Positions 1 through 8,213 of a stretch of DNA of 64,000 nt are shown here, in pieces. Below the pieces are notes generated by a model. That model was not told the DNA's origin. It was given only the letters and a program-made list of their open reading frames with translations, and did no database searches. This DNA is from Ruegeria sp. ANG-S4 (GTDB lineage Bacteria; Pseudomonadota; Alphaproteobacteria; Rhodobacterales; Rhodobacteraceae): contig NZ_JWLK01000005.1 of assembly GCF_000814005.1 (NCBI RefSeq), positions 682,001 through 746,000 on the forward strand. Reading direction: 5' to 3'. Position 1 is the first letter of the stretch, and each line of letters starts with the position of its first letter. The translations under genes were made by a program, and so were the position numbers.

Positions 1-753
1 CTTGAGAAAGCCCATGAGGCCGGAGGATTTGCCGCCACCCGACAGCGCCTCACCTTCGGCACGCAGATGGCTGAAGTTGGTGCCGGTGCCCGAGCCGTAC
101 TTAAACAGGCGCGCCTCGCGCACCCACAGATCCATGATGCCGCCTTCGTTCACCAGATCATCGTCGACGGACTGGATGAAGCACGCATGTGGTTGCGGAT
201 GTTCATAAGCGGATTTCGATTTGGTCAGCTTGCCAGTCTTATAGTCAACATAGTGATGCCCCTGCGCCGGGCCGTCGATCCCGTAAGCCCAGTGGAGACC
301 CGTGTTGAACCATTGCGGCGAGTTCGGCGCAGCGCGCTGAGTGGCCAGCATATAGCGCATCTCGTCAAAGTAAGCGCGTGCGTCTTCCTCGGTCGAGAAA
401 TAGCCGCCTTTCCAGCCCCAGTACGCCCAGGCACCTGCCAGACGATCAAAAACCTGCTTCGACGACGTCTCACCGTCGAATTCAGCGCCTTCCGCCGGAA
501 CCGAGCGCCACAGGAATTCTGGAACGTCTTTTTCTTTGACCTTCTTCAGCTTTGACGGGACACCGGCCTTGCGGAAATACTTCTGCGCGATGACATCGCT
601 GGCCACCTGGCTCCATTTCGCTGGAACCTCGATCTCGTCAAGACGAAAAACAATCGTGCCATCGGGGTTACGGATTTCCGAAGTTGCGGACACGAAGTCC
701 AGCTCCGCATAAGCATCCTGCCCCGATTTGGTGAATTTTCTTTCAATTTTCAT
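1..753 (-). CDS. nrdJ: Vitamin B12-dependent (class II) ribonucleotide reductase, N-terminal part
   Basis: Adenosylcobalamin-dependent reduction of ribonucleotides to deoxyribonucleotides in the cytoplasm. Only the first 251 codons are present; the gene leaves the window at its left edge with the frame open, so the truncation is artificial. The protein begins MKIERKFTKSGQD and carries the motifs NSPQWFNTGLHWAYG (about residue 140) and GSGTGTNFSHLR (about residue 225), which belong to the start of the reductase barrel in the large class II enzymes of alphaproteobacteria. The ATG at 753 is the only good start, with a purine-rich GGGGCAGCGGAC just before it. A long leader (754-1298 is otherwise empty) precedes it. 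Family assignment is from recognised motifs. Confidence 0.9.
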   Translation of the reverse strand, partial: MKIERKFTKSGQDAYAELDFVSATSEIRNPDGTIVFRLDEIEVPAKWSQVASDVIAQKYFRKAGVPSKLKKVKEKDVPEFLWRSVPAEGAEFDGETSSKQVFDRLAGAWAYWGWKGGYFSTEEDARAYFDEMRYMLATQRAAPNSPQWFNTGLHWAYGIDGPAQGHHYVDYKTGKLTKSKSAYEHPQPHACFIQSVDDDLVNEGGIMDLWVREARLFKYGSGTGTNFSHLRAEGEALSGGGKSSGLMGFLK

Positions 754-1298
754 GTCCGCTGCCCCAGCTTCAATCTGTCCAAATTCTAGTCTCAGGCACA
801 AAATCTTGAGGTGCGGGGTGCCGCCCGCTTTACCCACCCGAGTTCGAACACAGGGAACCCGCCGCTGCCCTTAACAGCGCAAAACCGACAATCCGGTTGC
901 ACGTCTTAATGGTTTGTTGTCCGTCCCTTGCCCGGCGCGTTTTCCGGTCATTTCTACCAGATGTAGTGGCGCGTCTCTCGGCCTATACAATCTGACGTAT
1001 CTTGGCATAGTTGGTCAACGGCCTTTTTCTCAGTTTTTTGGAATCTTTTTTGTTGACCAATCCTTGAAAATCGGCGGGAAACCGCCGTTGAGCGATTCCT
1101 GAACCGTCAACGGATGGGCGCCTGACCCGCTTGGGTCATTCCAGGCAATTCGTTTTTTTGTTTCACCCGCAAAAGTTAGCGGAAGATGATCATGCAGAAT
1201 GGAATTAACGAATAATTCAGAGAATCATCGCCCCGGGTTCCGGTCGCGTGCCATAGTTGAAGACAGTGATGTTTTTTGATCAAAGAACCGGTATCAGT
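754..1298. promoter_or_regulatory. Long gene-free interval between nrdJ and lipoprotein gene, with inverted repeats
   Basis: No convincing gene is seen in these 545 bases. Two structures are visible. A perfect 9-bp inverted repeat, TTGGTCAAC at 1011-1019 and GTTGACCAA at 1052-1060, is separated by 32 T-rich bases. A second, TGACCC-GCTT-GGGTCA at 1123-1138, sits inside a wider GCCTG/CAGGC pair and is followed by a run of seven T at about 1152-1158, so it could act as a plus-strand terminator. As the nrdJ leader on the minus strand the first repeat could be a regulator site. I looked for the conserved cobalamin riboswitch box and did not find it. No regulator is identified. Confidence 0.35.
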
Positions 1299-1733
1299 AT
1301 GCGCCTGTTATGTTTTATTCCCGTCTTGGCTCTGATCGTGTCCTGTACATCACAGGATGACCTTCCCGGTTCGCGCAGCGCTCAGTTCACGGATTTCCCC
1401 AAACAGATGTTCAACTCGTTCCAAACGGATTGCAAAGGGCCCGGTGAGGACCTTGTAAACATCGGACGGGATAGTTTTGAATGCCGTGAACATCTTTCGC
1501 CCGAAGCAACGGCGTTCCTGATTCTATCCTATGACGGATATCCTCAGAGCCTTCCGAAGATAGTGACACGGCTGAAATCGACGAGGAATCAACGCGGTTA
1601 TCGTGTGGATGCGGACCTGTATTTTCTGGTCCCTCAGCAAGGCGGCGGCACTTTAAAGATCCCGGTTCAAAGTGACACGCTGGATCAGGACTTTAGCCGC
1701 CTCTATGCGAGATTTGGCGGAACGCCGATATAG
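1299..1733 (+). CDS. Hypothetical lipoprotein
   Basis: A protein of 144 residues with no family I recognise. It starts MRLLCFIPVLALIVSC, a short positively charged and hydrophobic signal followed by a lipobox (LIVSC), so it is expected to be processed by signal peptidase II and anchored in a membrane. The start at 1299 was chosen because it places the signal at the N-terminus; the frame remains open upstream to a TTG at 1257 and an ATG at 1269. The mature part contains two cysteines (FQTDC and FECREH) and looks like a small globular periplasmic domain. The gene converges on tRNA-Pro eight bases downstream. Confidence 0.65.
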   Translation: MRLLCFIPVLALIVSCTSQDDLPGSRSAQFTDFPKQMFNSFQTDCKGPGEDLVNIGRDSFECREHLSPEATAFLILSYDGYPQSLPKIVTRLKSTRNQRGYRVDADLYFLVPQQGGGTLKIPVQSDTLDQDFSRLYARFGGTPI

Positions 1734-1741
1734 GTTGAAAG

Positions 1742-1818
1742 TGGTCGGGGCGGCAGGATTCGAACCTACGACCCCCTGTACCCAAAACAGGTGCGCTACC
1801 AGACTGCGCCACGCCCCG
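1742..1818 (-). tRNA. tRNA-Pro (TGG anticodon)
   Basis: A 77-base cloverleaf with encoded CCA. Acceptor stem CGGGGCG/CGCCCCG, anticodon loop TTTGGGT with TGG, and T-loop GGTTCGAATCC are all readable on the minus strand; discriminator base is A. The TGG anticodon reads CCN proline codons. Confidence 0.95.
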
Positions 1819-1861
1819 GACCGTGCGCCTTCCTAACGATGCCGATCTGATTTGAAAAGCC

Positions 1862-2329
1862 CTAACAGGGCCAAATTGCAGGCCCTTGCGAAAAAACTTC
1901 GTGCCGTAAATGCGTTCCAGGCCGGATACCATAGCGCGCGGCGAGACCGGCATTGATTTCCAGTACGGTATAGACCGAATCGCCGCCATCGATCGGCGTC
2001 AGATCACCGGGAATCGCGCCTTCGTGGACATGGGTTACCGTGCCTGTCCGATCAGTGAAAATCATGTCCAAGGGGATTAGCGTATTTTTCATCCAGAACG
2101 CGACACGTTGCGGTGGATCAAAAACAAAAAGCATCCCGGCCCGCGTTGGCAGCTGCTCGCGAAACATCAAACCGCGTGATCGTTCCTGCGGGGTTCTGGC
2201 CACTTCGATGTCAAACCGAATCTGGGCGGAGTCATTTCGCAACTCGACCCGGTCTGCGCGACACTCTGCCCCCGCGGCAGTACCCAGCAACACCAGAATG
2301 ACTGCAACCGCCGGGAAAACTCTCGCCAT
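1862..2329 (-). CDS. Secreted DUF192 family protein
   Basis: A 155-residue DUF192 (PF02643) protein of unknown biochemical function, probably periplasmic. The first 21 residues (MARVFPAVAVILVLLGTAAG, then AEC) form a signal peptide. The family core follows: RTPQERSRGLMFRE, then GMLFVFDPPQRVAFWMKNT and IPLDMIFTDRTGTV, ending in VLEINAGLAARYGI. All the usual blocks are present and the length is normal. It lies nine bases downstream of the cold shock gene on the same strand, an arrangement common in Rhodobacteraceae, so the two are probably co-transcribed. Confidence 0.85.
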   Translation of the reverse strand: MARVFPAVAVILVLLGTAAGAECRADRVELRNDSAQIRFDIEVARTPQERSRGLMFREQLPTRAGMLFVFDPPQRVAFWMKNTLIPLDMIFTDRTGTVTHVHEGAIPGDLTPIDGGDSVYTVLEINAGLAARYGIRPGTHLRHEVFSQGPAIWPC

Positions 2330-2338
2330 TGCGTGGGA

Positions 2339-2866
2339 TCAGCCGTTCAGGGCTGCCTCCCAAGCCAAGACCTGAGCCGCCATCCGGCCCCTCTTGCCAT
2401 CGATGACCCGCATCGCCAAGGCTTCGCCCGGTTGAAGATCGGCCAATCCGGACCGGCGCAGGACTTCGATGTGTAAAAAAACATCCTCGCTGCTGCCAAA
2501 CACGTTGGCAAACCCGAATCCCTTGCCCTTGTCGAACCATTTTACCCGCGCGGCCTCGAGCGGTGCCTGCGCGATCACGCCGGGATCAAGCTCGGCGAAA
2601 TCGGCCAGCATCATCGTATCTGCACGTTCGGGCGGATCGACACTGACAACCTCGACCGCCTGAACGCCCCGGTCCGTGCGGTGAGTCATGATCTCGATTC
2701 CCGCGCCATCAGCGACCGAACTTTGGCCGAAATTACGCAGAACATTGACGTGCAGAAGAATATCCGGGCCGCCTTCGTCGGACACAACAAATCCGTACCC
2801 CTTTGCGGGGTCGAACCATTTTACGTGTCCACGGACGCGATACATGCTGTTCAGATCTTCTGGCAC
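2339..2866 (-). CDS. Cold shock protein with two CSD domains
   Basis: A 175-residue nucleic-acid-binding protein with two cold shock domains, each a five-stranded OB fold that binds single-stranded RNA or DNA. The first domain (about residues 10-75) has RGHVKWFDPAKGYGFVV and the second (about 105-170) has ARVKWFDKGKGFGFANV; both keep the aromatic RNP1-like K-G-(Y/F)-G-F motif, while the second RNP2 reads DVFLHIEVL. Single-domain Csp proteins are about 70 residues, so this is the tandem form typical of alphaproteobacteria. The annotated start is a GTG at 2866; an ATG at 2845 would remove seven residues and is equally possible. Confidence 0.85.
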   Translation of the reverse strand: MPEDLNSMYRVRGHVKWFDPAKGYGFVVSDEGGPDILLHVNVLRNFGQSSVADGAGIEIMTHRTDRGVQAVEVVSVDPPERADTMMLADFAELDPGVIAQAPLEAARVKWFDKGKGFGFANVFGSSEDVFLHIEVLRRSGLADLQPGEALAMRVIDGKRGRMAAQVLAWEAALNG

Positions 2867-2987
2867 TGTTTTCCCATCACGATAGAGCGCAAGTCGTCAG
2901 GGGTCTGTTGTTGATTGAAACGGCCCGCAAATTCAAGCCGAAAAAGTTCTTTGTTTCTGGGCTGTTGCATTTCACGATACGTGAGAG

Positions 2988-3593
2988 TCATGGATTTAAC
3001 CTCTGCACTTGCCATTCAGACTCCGGTGAACTCCTGGTCCAGCGGAATCTGTCGTGTAGCCGGAACGCACCATCGGCCCAAAATTCAATCTCGACCGGCG
3101 TCAGTCGATAGCCGCCCCAAAATTCAGGGCGAGGTGGATTTGGCCCGAGCTTCGCCGTTACTTTGGCAACCTCGGCCATCAACGAGGCCCGGCTGTCCAA
3201 CGGCTGCGACTGGTGAGAGGCCCAAGCCCCCAACCTGCTTTTGAGCGAACGAGACGCAAAGTAAGCATCCGCCTGCGGCCCATCCTCGCGTGTGATTGTA
3301 CCACGAACGCGCACCTGACGCCGCAATGATTTCCAATGCATTACAAATGCAGCATTTCCGGCGCTATCCAGTTCTGTGGCCTTCGCACTGTGATAGTTGG
3401 TGTAAAAGACAAACGCTGTGGGCTCGATATCTTTCAGCAGAACCATGCGGACGTTGGGCATGCCATCGGAATCGACGGTTGCCAACGCAATCGCATTCGG
3501 ATCATTAGGTTCCGCTTTTTCAGCTTCTTCCAGCCACCGACCCGCGATTTCAAACGGATCGGCACCAGCAAAAATGCCACTACGCTCGCTCAT
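2988..3593 (-). CDS. pdxH: Pyridoxamine 5'-phosphate oxidase
   Basis: FMN-dependent oxidation of pyridoxamine or pyridoxine 5'-phosphate to pyridoxal 5'-phosphate, the last step of vitamin B6 synthesis and salvage. The 201-residue product shows RMVLLKDI and [15 protein letters not shown] (FMN and substrate binding), [23 protein letters not shown] and the C-terminal [14 protein letters not shown] signature. The open frame extends to 3701, but the start at 3593 ([10 protein letters not shown]) is preferred because AGGGG sits seven bases upstream and the length matches the family. It is divergent from fabI, with a shared promoter region of about 135 bases. Confidence 0.93.
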   Translation of the reverse strand: MSERSGIFAGADPFEIAGRWLEEAEKAEPNDPNAIALATVDSDGMPNVRMVLLKDIEPTAFVFYTNYHSAKATELDSAGNAAFVMHWKSLRRQVRVRGTITREDGPQADAYFASRSLKSRLGAWASHQSQPLDSRASLMAEVAKVTAKLGPNPPRPEFWGGYRLTPVEIEFWADGAFRLHDRFRWTRSSPESEWQVQRLNP

Positions 3594-3728
3594 TTCCATC
3601 CCCTGGAAACTGTTGCCTGTGACACTAAGGCGAGAACCCGCTGCGGGCAAGAGCGCATGGCCTTGATGCAAGGCAATCAATGGCATAAACCAACCGAACA
3701 CATCGCGAAGACAGGCGGAGAACCAAAC

Positions 3729-4535
3729 ATGTCAAATCAGTTGATGGCCGGAAAACGCGGCCTCATCATGGGACTGGCCAATGACAAATCAATCGCATGG
3801 GGAATCGCCCGGGCCTTGTCCGATGCCGGGGCAGAGCTTGCGTTCTCTTATCAGGGTGACGCTTTAAAGAAACGTGTTGACCCTCTTGCCGAACAATTGG
3901 GAAGCGAAATCGTTCTGCCATGTGACGTCGGCGACGAGGCCTCGATTGACGCCCTGTTCACGGCGCTGGAGCAAAAATGGGGCACGTTGGATTTCGTCGT
4001 CCATGCCATCGGTTTTTCCGACAAGAACGAATTGCGCGGTCGCTACGTCGATACCAGCCGGGCGAACTTCAACCTCACGATGGATGTGTCGGTTTATTCC
4101 TTCACTGCCGTGATGCAGCGTGCCGAGAAGATGATGGGCGAAGGCGGCAGCGCGATTACCCTGACCTACTACGGTGCCGAGCAGGTCATGCCCCATTATA
4201 ATGTCATGGGTGTTGCCAAGGCCGCTTTGGAAGCGTCCGTCAAATATCTGGCCGAGGATCTTGGCAAAGACGGCATTCGCGTAAACTCGATCTCGGCCGG
4301 GCCGATCAAAACGCTTGCCGCCAGTGGTATCGGCGACTTCCGCTACATCATGAAGTGGAATGAATACAATTCACCGCTGCGCCGCAACGTGACCACGGAC
4401 GATGTGGGCAAGTCGGCGTTGTATCTGCTCTCTGATCTCAGCAGCGGTGTCACGGGCGAGAACCTGCATGTGGACTCGGGCTATCACATCGTTGGTATGA
4501 AAGCCGTCGACGCGCCGGATGTGGAAAAAGGATAA
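3729..4535 (+). CDS. fabI: Enoyl-[acyl-carrier-protein] reductase (NADH)
   Basis: Reduces the trans-2 double bond of enoyl-ACP in each round of type II fatty acid synthesis. The 268-residue short-chain dehydrogenase fold begins [25 protein letters not shown], with the FabI-type nucleotide loop ([13 protein letters not shown]) rather than the classical TGxxxGIG. The active site block [21 protein letters not shown] holds the tyrosine and lysine of the Y-x6-K motif, and [14 protein letters not shown] closes the substrate pocket. The frame is open upstream, but this ATG is the one consistent with the family N-terminus. gpt follows after six bases. Confidence 0.95.
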   Translation: MSNQLMAGKRGLIMGLANDKSIAWGIARALSDAGAELAFSYQGDALKKRVDPLAEQLGSEIVLPCDVGDEASIDALFTALEQKWGTLDFVVHAIGFSDKNELRGRYVDTSRANFNLTMDVSVYSFTAVMQRAEKMMGEGGSAITLTYYGAEQVMPHYNVMGVAKAALEASVKYLAEDLGKDGIRVNSISAGPIKTLAASGIGDFRYIMKWNEYNSPLRRNVTTDDVGKSALYLLSDLSSGVTGENLHVDSGYHIVGMKAVDAPDVEKG

Positions 4536-4541
4536 AGAACC

Positions 4542-5051
4542 ATGAGCGCCAAGGACCGCCTGCCCCACGAAAAAGGATTTCACATCAGCTGGGATCAAAT
4601 TCATCGCGACTCGCGCGCGCTGGCTTGGCGGCTGGATGGGCAAGGTCCGGACGAAGGGTCCTGGCGCGCCGTCGTTGCCATCACACGCGGTGGAATGGCA
4701 CCCGCCATGATTGTCAGTCGTGAACTGGACATCCGAACCGTCGATACCATCAGCGTGCGGTCATATCACCATCAGGCACAGGGCGAGGCGGAAATTCTCA
4801 AGGCACCGGATGCCGGTCTGATGGGCGATGGCACCGGCATTCTGATCATCGATGATCTGGTTGACAGCGGCAAGACGCTCGAATTGGTTCGCGATATGTA
4901 TCCGCAGGCGCATTTCGCCACTGTATATGCAAAGCCCAAGGGCCGACCGATGGTGGATACGTTCATCACCGAAGTCAGCCAGGACACGTGGATCTTCTTT
5001 CCGTGGGATATGGCCTTGCAGTATGTCGAGCCTTATCGGGGCACCGACTGA
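4542..5051 (+). CDS. gpt: Xanthine-guanine phosphoribosyltransferase
   Basis: Purine salvage: joins xanthine or guanine to PRPP to give XMP or GMP. The 169-residue product has the type I phosphoribosyltransferase PRPP loop [14 protein letters not shown] (about residues 99-112) and the N-terminal [11 protein letters not shown] loop. The C-terminal WIFFPWDMA stretch is typical of the Gpt branch. It follows fabI with a six-base gap and is probably co-transcribed with it; an aminotransferase gene starts 51 bases downstream. Confidence 0.92.
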   Translation: MSAKDRLPHEKGFHISWDQIHRDSRALAWRLDGQGPDEGSWRAVVAITRGGMAPAMIVSRELDIRTVDTISVRSYHHQAQGEAEILKAPDAGLMGDGTGILIIDDLVDSGKTLELVRDMYPQAHFATVYAKPKGRPMVDTFITEVSQDTWIFFPWDMALQYVEPYRGTD

Positions 5052-5102
5052 TACGATCCCGACCTTCAAACCCTGCAAATTATCCGGAGTGACGGACTTA
5101 GC

Positions 5103-6278
5103 ATGACCCAAACCCGTACGTCTGCCACCTTTGCTCCTCCGGTGATGGAGGCGCGTCGCTGGCTCGAAGGTATCTCCTTTTCCGCCGACCGTCCGCTGAT
5201 CAATGTAAGTCAGGCCGCGCCTGTCGATCCGCCGCCGCTGGCGCTGCGTCAGGCCATGGCCGATTTCGCGGTGCAAGAGGACAGCGCACACCTTTATGGC
5301 CCGGTTCTGGGGAACAGCGATTTGCGCGAAGAACTGGCAAAGCAAATCGGGTTTCACTATGCATCAGACGTCGCGGCGGACCAGGTCGCGATTACATCGG
5401 GCTGCAACCAAGCTTTTTCCGCCGTCGTCTCCGCAATCACGGACCAAGGGGATGAAATCATTCTGCCAACGCCATGGTATTTCAACCACAAAATGTGGTT
5501 GGACATGGCTGGCGTGACTTCCGTGGACCTTCCAACAGGGGACGATTTGCTGCCTGACCCGGATGCGGCGCGCGCGCTTATCACGGACAGAACGCGTGCA
5601 ATTTCGCTGGTGACACCAAACAATCCCGGTGGCGTGGAATACCCTTCTGACCTTGTCCGGGCCTTTTTTGAACTCGCGCGCGAATTCGGTATTCGCCTGT
5701 TGGTCGATGAAACCTACCGCGATTTCGACAGCCGCAGCGGGCCGCCCCATGATCTTTTCCAGCAACCCGGCTGGGAAGACACGCTTGTCCACCTCTATTC
5801 GTTCTCAAAAGCATATCGGCTGACTGGACATCGCGTCGGCGCCGTCGCCAGCAGCGCGACCTTACTGGCAGAAATGGAGAAATTTCTGGATACGGTTGCG
5901 ATTTGTCCCAGTCAGATTGGCCAGTTTGCTGCCCTTTGGGGCATGCAGAATCTTTCGCAATGGGTCGCGGGTGAACGTGACGAAATACTGGACCGGCGCG
6001 CAGCGATTGCAGAAGGAATGCCCCAGCTTGAAGCAAAGGGCTGGCGCTTGTTGGGTCTGGGCGCGTACTTCGCGTATCTTGAACACCCTTTCGTCCAAAG
6101 CTCGGATGAACTGGCGCGCCGATTGGTCCCCGAGGCAGGTATTCTGTTATTGCCCGGAACCATGTTCATGCCGGATCACGATATGGCCGGAAAGCGGCAG
6201 GTTCGAATTGCCTTCGCCAATCTTGATCGCGCGGGCATCGCGCAGCTGTTCGACCGTCTGCAGGCGCTGTCCTTCTGA
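5103..6278 (+). CDS. Class I/II PLP-dependent aminotransferase
   Basis: A 391-residue fold-type I aminotransferase; the substrate cannot be deduced from sequence. Visible landmarks are the pyridoxal phosphate contact region ITSGCNQAFSAVVSAI, the VTPNNPGG block, the aspartate/tyrosine pair in LLVDETYRDF, the Schiff-base lysine in YSFSKAYRLTGHRVG, and the carboxylate-binding arginine in VRIAFAN near the C-terminus. It is complete and of normal length. Similar genes are often simply called aminotransferase in Roseobacter genomes. It sits between gpt and ppiD on the same strand. Confidence 0.85.
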   Translation: MTQTRTSATFAPPVMEARRWLEGISFSADRPLINVSQAAPVDPPPLALRQAMADFAVQEDSAHLYGPVLGNSDLREELAKQIGFHYASDVAADQVAITSGCNQAFSAVVSAITDQGDEIILPTPWYFNHKMWLDMAGVTSVDLPTGDDLLPDPDAARALITDRTRAISLVTPNNPGGVEYPSDLVRAFFELAREFGIRLLVDETYRDFDSRSGPPHDLFQQPGWEDTLVHLYSFSKAYRLTGHRVGAVASSATLLAEMEKFLDTVAICPSQIGQFAALWGMQNLSQWVAGERDEILDRRAAIAEGMPQLEAKGWRLLGLGAYFAYLEHPFVQSSDELARRLVPEAGILLLPGTMFMPDHDMAGKRQVRIAFANLDRAGIAQLFDRLQALSF

Positions 6279-6359
6279 TCTTGCCCCCCGGCTGCCCGCG
6301 TCGTATTCAAGGCCGCACGAACAAGGCAGCAGTCGTTACAACGCAACACAGAGGGCATC

Positions 6360-8201
6360 ATGGCCGCAGGCATGAAAAAACTTTCGAATACCTTTGTCTG
6401 GATACTCATGGGTCTTCTGATGCTGGGTTTGGCGGGCTTTGGCGCGACCAGCTTGACCGGAACGGTGAGAACCGTGGCGCAGGTTGGCGACGAGAATGTT
6501 TCGGTCGACAAATATGTCCGCGAGCTGCAGCGGGAAATCCGCGCGGTTGAAGCGCAGACCGGGCAACCCCTGCAGATTTCGCAGGCCCATGAGATGGGAT
6601 TGCATCAGCAGGCGCTGTCTCGACTGGTCGCACTGGCCGCGCTGGACAACGAAGTCGGCCAGCTTGGCATCTCGATCGGGGATGAGAACCTTCAACGAGA
6701 GATCGTTCAGATTCCGGCATTTCAGGGCGTTGATGGCACGTTTGACCGCGAAGCCTATCAGTTTCAATTGGACCAGATCGGCATCAACGATACGGATTTC
6801 GAAACCGATCTTCGCAAGGAATCCGCACGCACGATCGTTCAGGGCGCGCTCATGAGTGGCGTTGAAATGCCGCGCAGTCTGACCGAGGCGCTGGCCAACT
6901 ATGTCTTGGCACGCCGCAGCTTCACTGTCGCGACACTGTCCTCTGATGCGTTGGAAACGCCCGTCGCTGCGCCGAGCGATGCGCAGGTGCAGGCATTTTA
7001 TGATGAGAACACCGACCGCTTTACCCTGCCCCGCACCAAAAAGCTGACATATGCAATCCTGTCGCCAGACATGTTGCTGGACGCGATGGAGGTCGACGAC
7101 GACTCTCTGCGTCGTCTCTATGATGACCGCTCCGCGCAATACCAACAGCCCGAGCGTCGTCTTGTCGAACGTTTGGTCTTTTCGGACGAAGCCGCGGCAA
7201 CCGAGGCGTTGGCCCAACTGGAAGTTGGCGGAACCACGTTTGAACAACTGGTCCGCGACCGCGACCTCGAACTCAGCGATGTCGATCTTGGCGACGTGAC
7301 CCGTGACGATTTAGGCGAAGCCGCCGAGGGTGTTTTCTCGGCCGAGATTGACGACGTCGTCGGCCCTTTGCCGTCGCAATTCGGCCCCGCACTGTTTCGC
7401 GTCAATGGTTCGCTCGCGGAGAATATCGTAACGTTTGAGGATGCAGAACCGGAACTGCGTGAAGAACTTGCCGCCGACCGTGCGCGCCGCCAGATCGAGG
7501 CGCAGGCCGAGGACATCAACGACCTGCTGGCCGGGGGTGCAACGCTGGAGGAACTGGTTGGGGAAACAGAAATGGAACTTGGCCAGATCGATTGGACCCA
7601 GCAAAGCGATCAGGGCGTGGCCGCCTATGACGGGTTCCGTTCGGTGGCCGAAGCTGTGCAGGAAGGCGACTTCCCGGAAGTGGCGTTTCTTGAAGACGGA
7701 TCCATCTTTGCGCTGCGCCTGAACGAAGTCCTGCCACCCCGGCCTGAACCGCTGGACAGCGCCCGCGAACGTGTCGCGCAAGCGTGGACACAGGCTGAGG
7801 TCGCAAAGGCCCTTGAAGCGCAGGCCGGTTCGGTCCTGACCCAACTGGCAACGGATGGCGATTTTGCAGCTACCGGTCTGCCATTCCGGGTTGAAAACGC
7901 ACTGACCCGCACCGCGTTTCTGGAAGACGCCCCGGCGGACTTTATGACCCAGGTATTCGAGATGGAGCCGGGTGACATCCGCGTCATTCCCGGCGACGGG
8001 GCAGCCCTGATCGTGCGACTGGACGAAGTCTTGCCACCGGCGGAAACGGATGAGCAACGCCAAATGCAGGACGCACTGGCCGCTCAACTAAATCAGGCGC
8101 TGGCGCAAAACATCTTTGATGTGTATGTGCGCGATACGCAGACCCGCGCGCGTCCGGTTGTGGATCAACAAGCTCTGAACGCCGTACAGGCAAGCTATTA
8201 A
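6360..8201 (+). CDS. ppiD: Membrane-anchored peptidyl-prolyl isomerase / periplasmic folding factor
   Basis: A 613-residue SurA-N/parvulin-type chaperone expected to sit in the inner membrane and help newly exported proteins fold. A single N-terminal transmembrane segment (about residues 11-33, FVWILMGLLMLGLAGFG) is followed by a SurA-like N-terminal domain and a degenerate parvulin region around residues 230-365 (ERRLVERLVF to QFGPALFRV). The gene begins five bases after AGAGGG, supporting the start at 6360, though ATG at 6372 is possible. Only 12 bases separate it from trpE, so it may co-transcribe with it; this neighbourhood is common in Rhodobacteraceae. Confidence 0.88.
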   Translation: MAAGMKKLSNTFVWILMGLLMLGLAGFGATSLTGTVRTVAQVGDENVSVDKYVRELQREIRAVEAQTGQPLQISQAHEMGLHQQALSRLVALAALDNEVGQLGISIGDENLQREIVQIPAFQGVDGTFDREAYQFQLDQIGINDTDFETDLRKESARTIVQGALMSGVEMPRSLTEALANYVLARRSFTVATLSSDALETPVAAPSDAQVQAFYDENTDRFTLPRTKKLTYAILSPDMLLDAMEVDDDSLRRLYDDRSAQYQQPERRLVERLVFSDEAAATEALAQLEVGGTTFEQLVRDRDLELSDVDLGDVTRDDLGEAAEGVFSAEIDDVVGPLPSQFGPALFRVNGSLAENIVTFEDAEPELREELAADRARRQIEAQAEDINDLLAGGATLEELVGETEMELGQIDWTQQSDQGVAAYDGFRSVAEAVQEGDFPEVAFLEDGSIFALRLNEVLPPRPEPLDSARERVAQAWTQAEVAKALEAQAGSVLTQLATDGDFAATGLPFRVENALTRTAFLEDAPADFMTQVFEMEPGDIRVIPGDGAALIVRLDEVLPPAETDEQRQMQDALAAQLNQALAQNIFDVYVRDTQTRARPVVDQQALNAVQASY

Positions 8202-8213
8202 CCGAGAGCGGAC

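Noticed and set aside
754..1256. Cobalamin riboswitch before nrdJ
   Set aside because: The conserved B12 box was not visible on the minus strand; only unrelated inverted repeats were found.
1693..1989. 98-codon minus-strand frame with text [16 protein letters not shown] and [10 protein letters not shown]
   Set aside because: It is a translation through tRNA-Pro; such text is a known artefact of tRNA regions.
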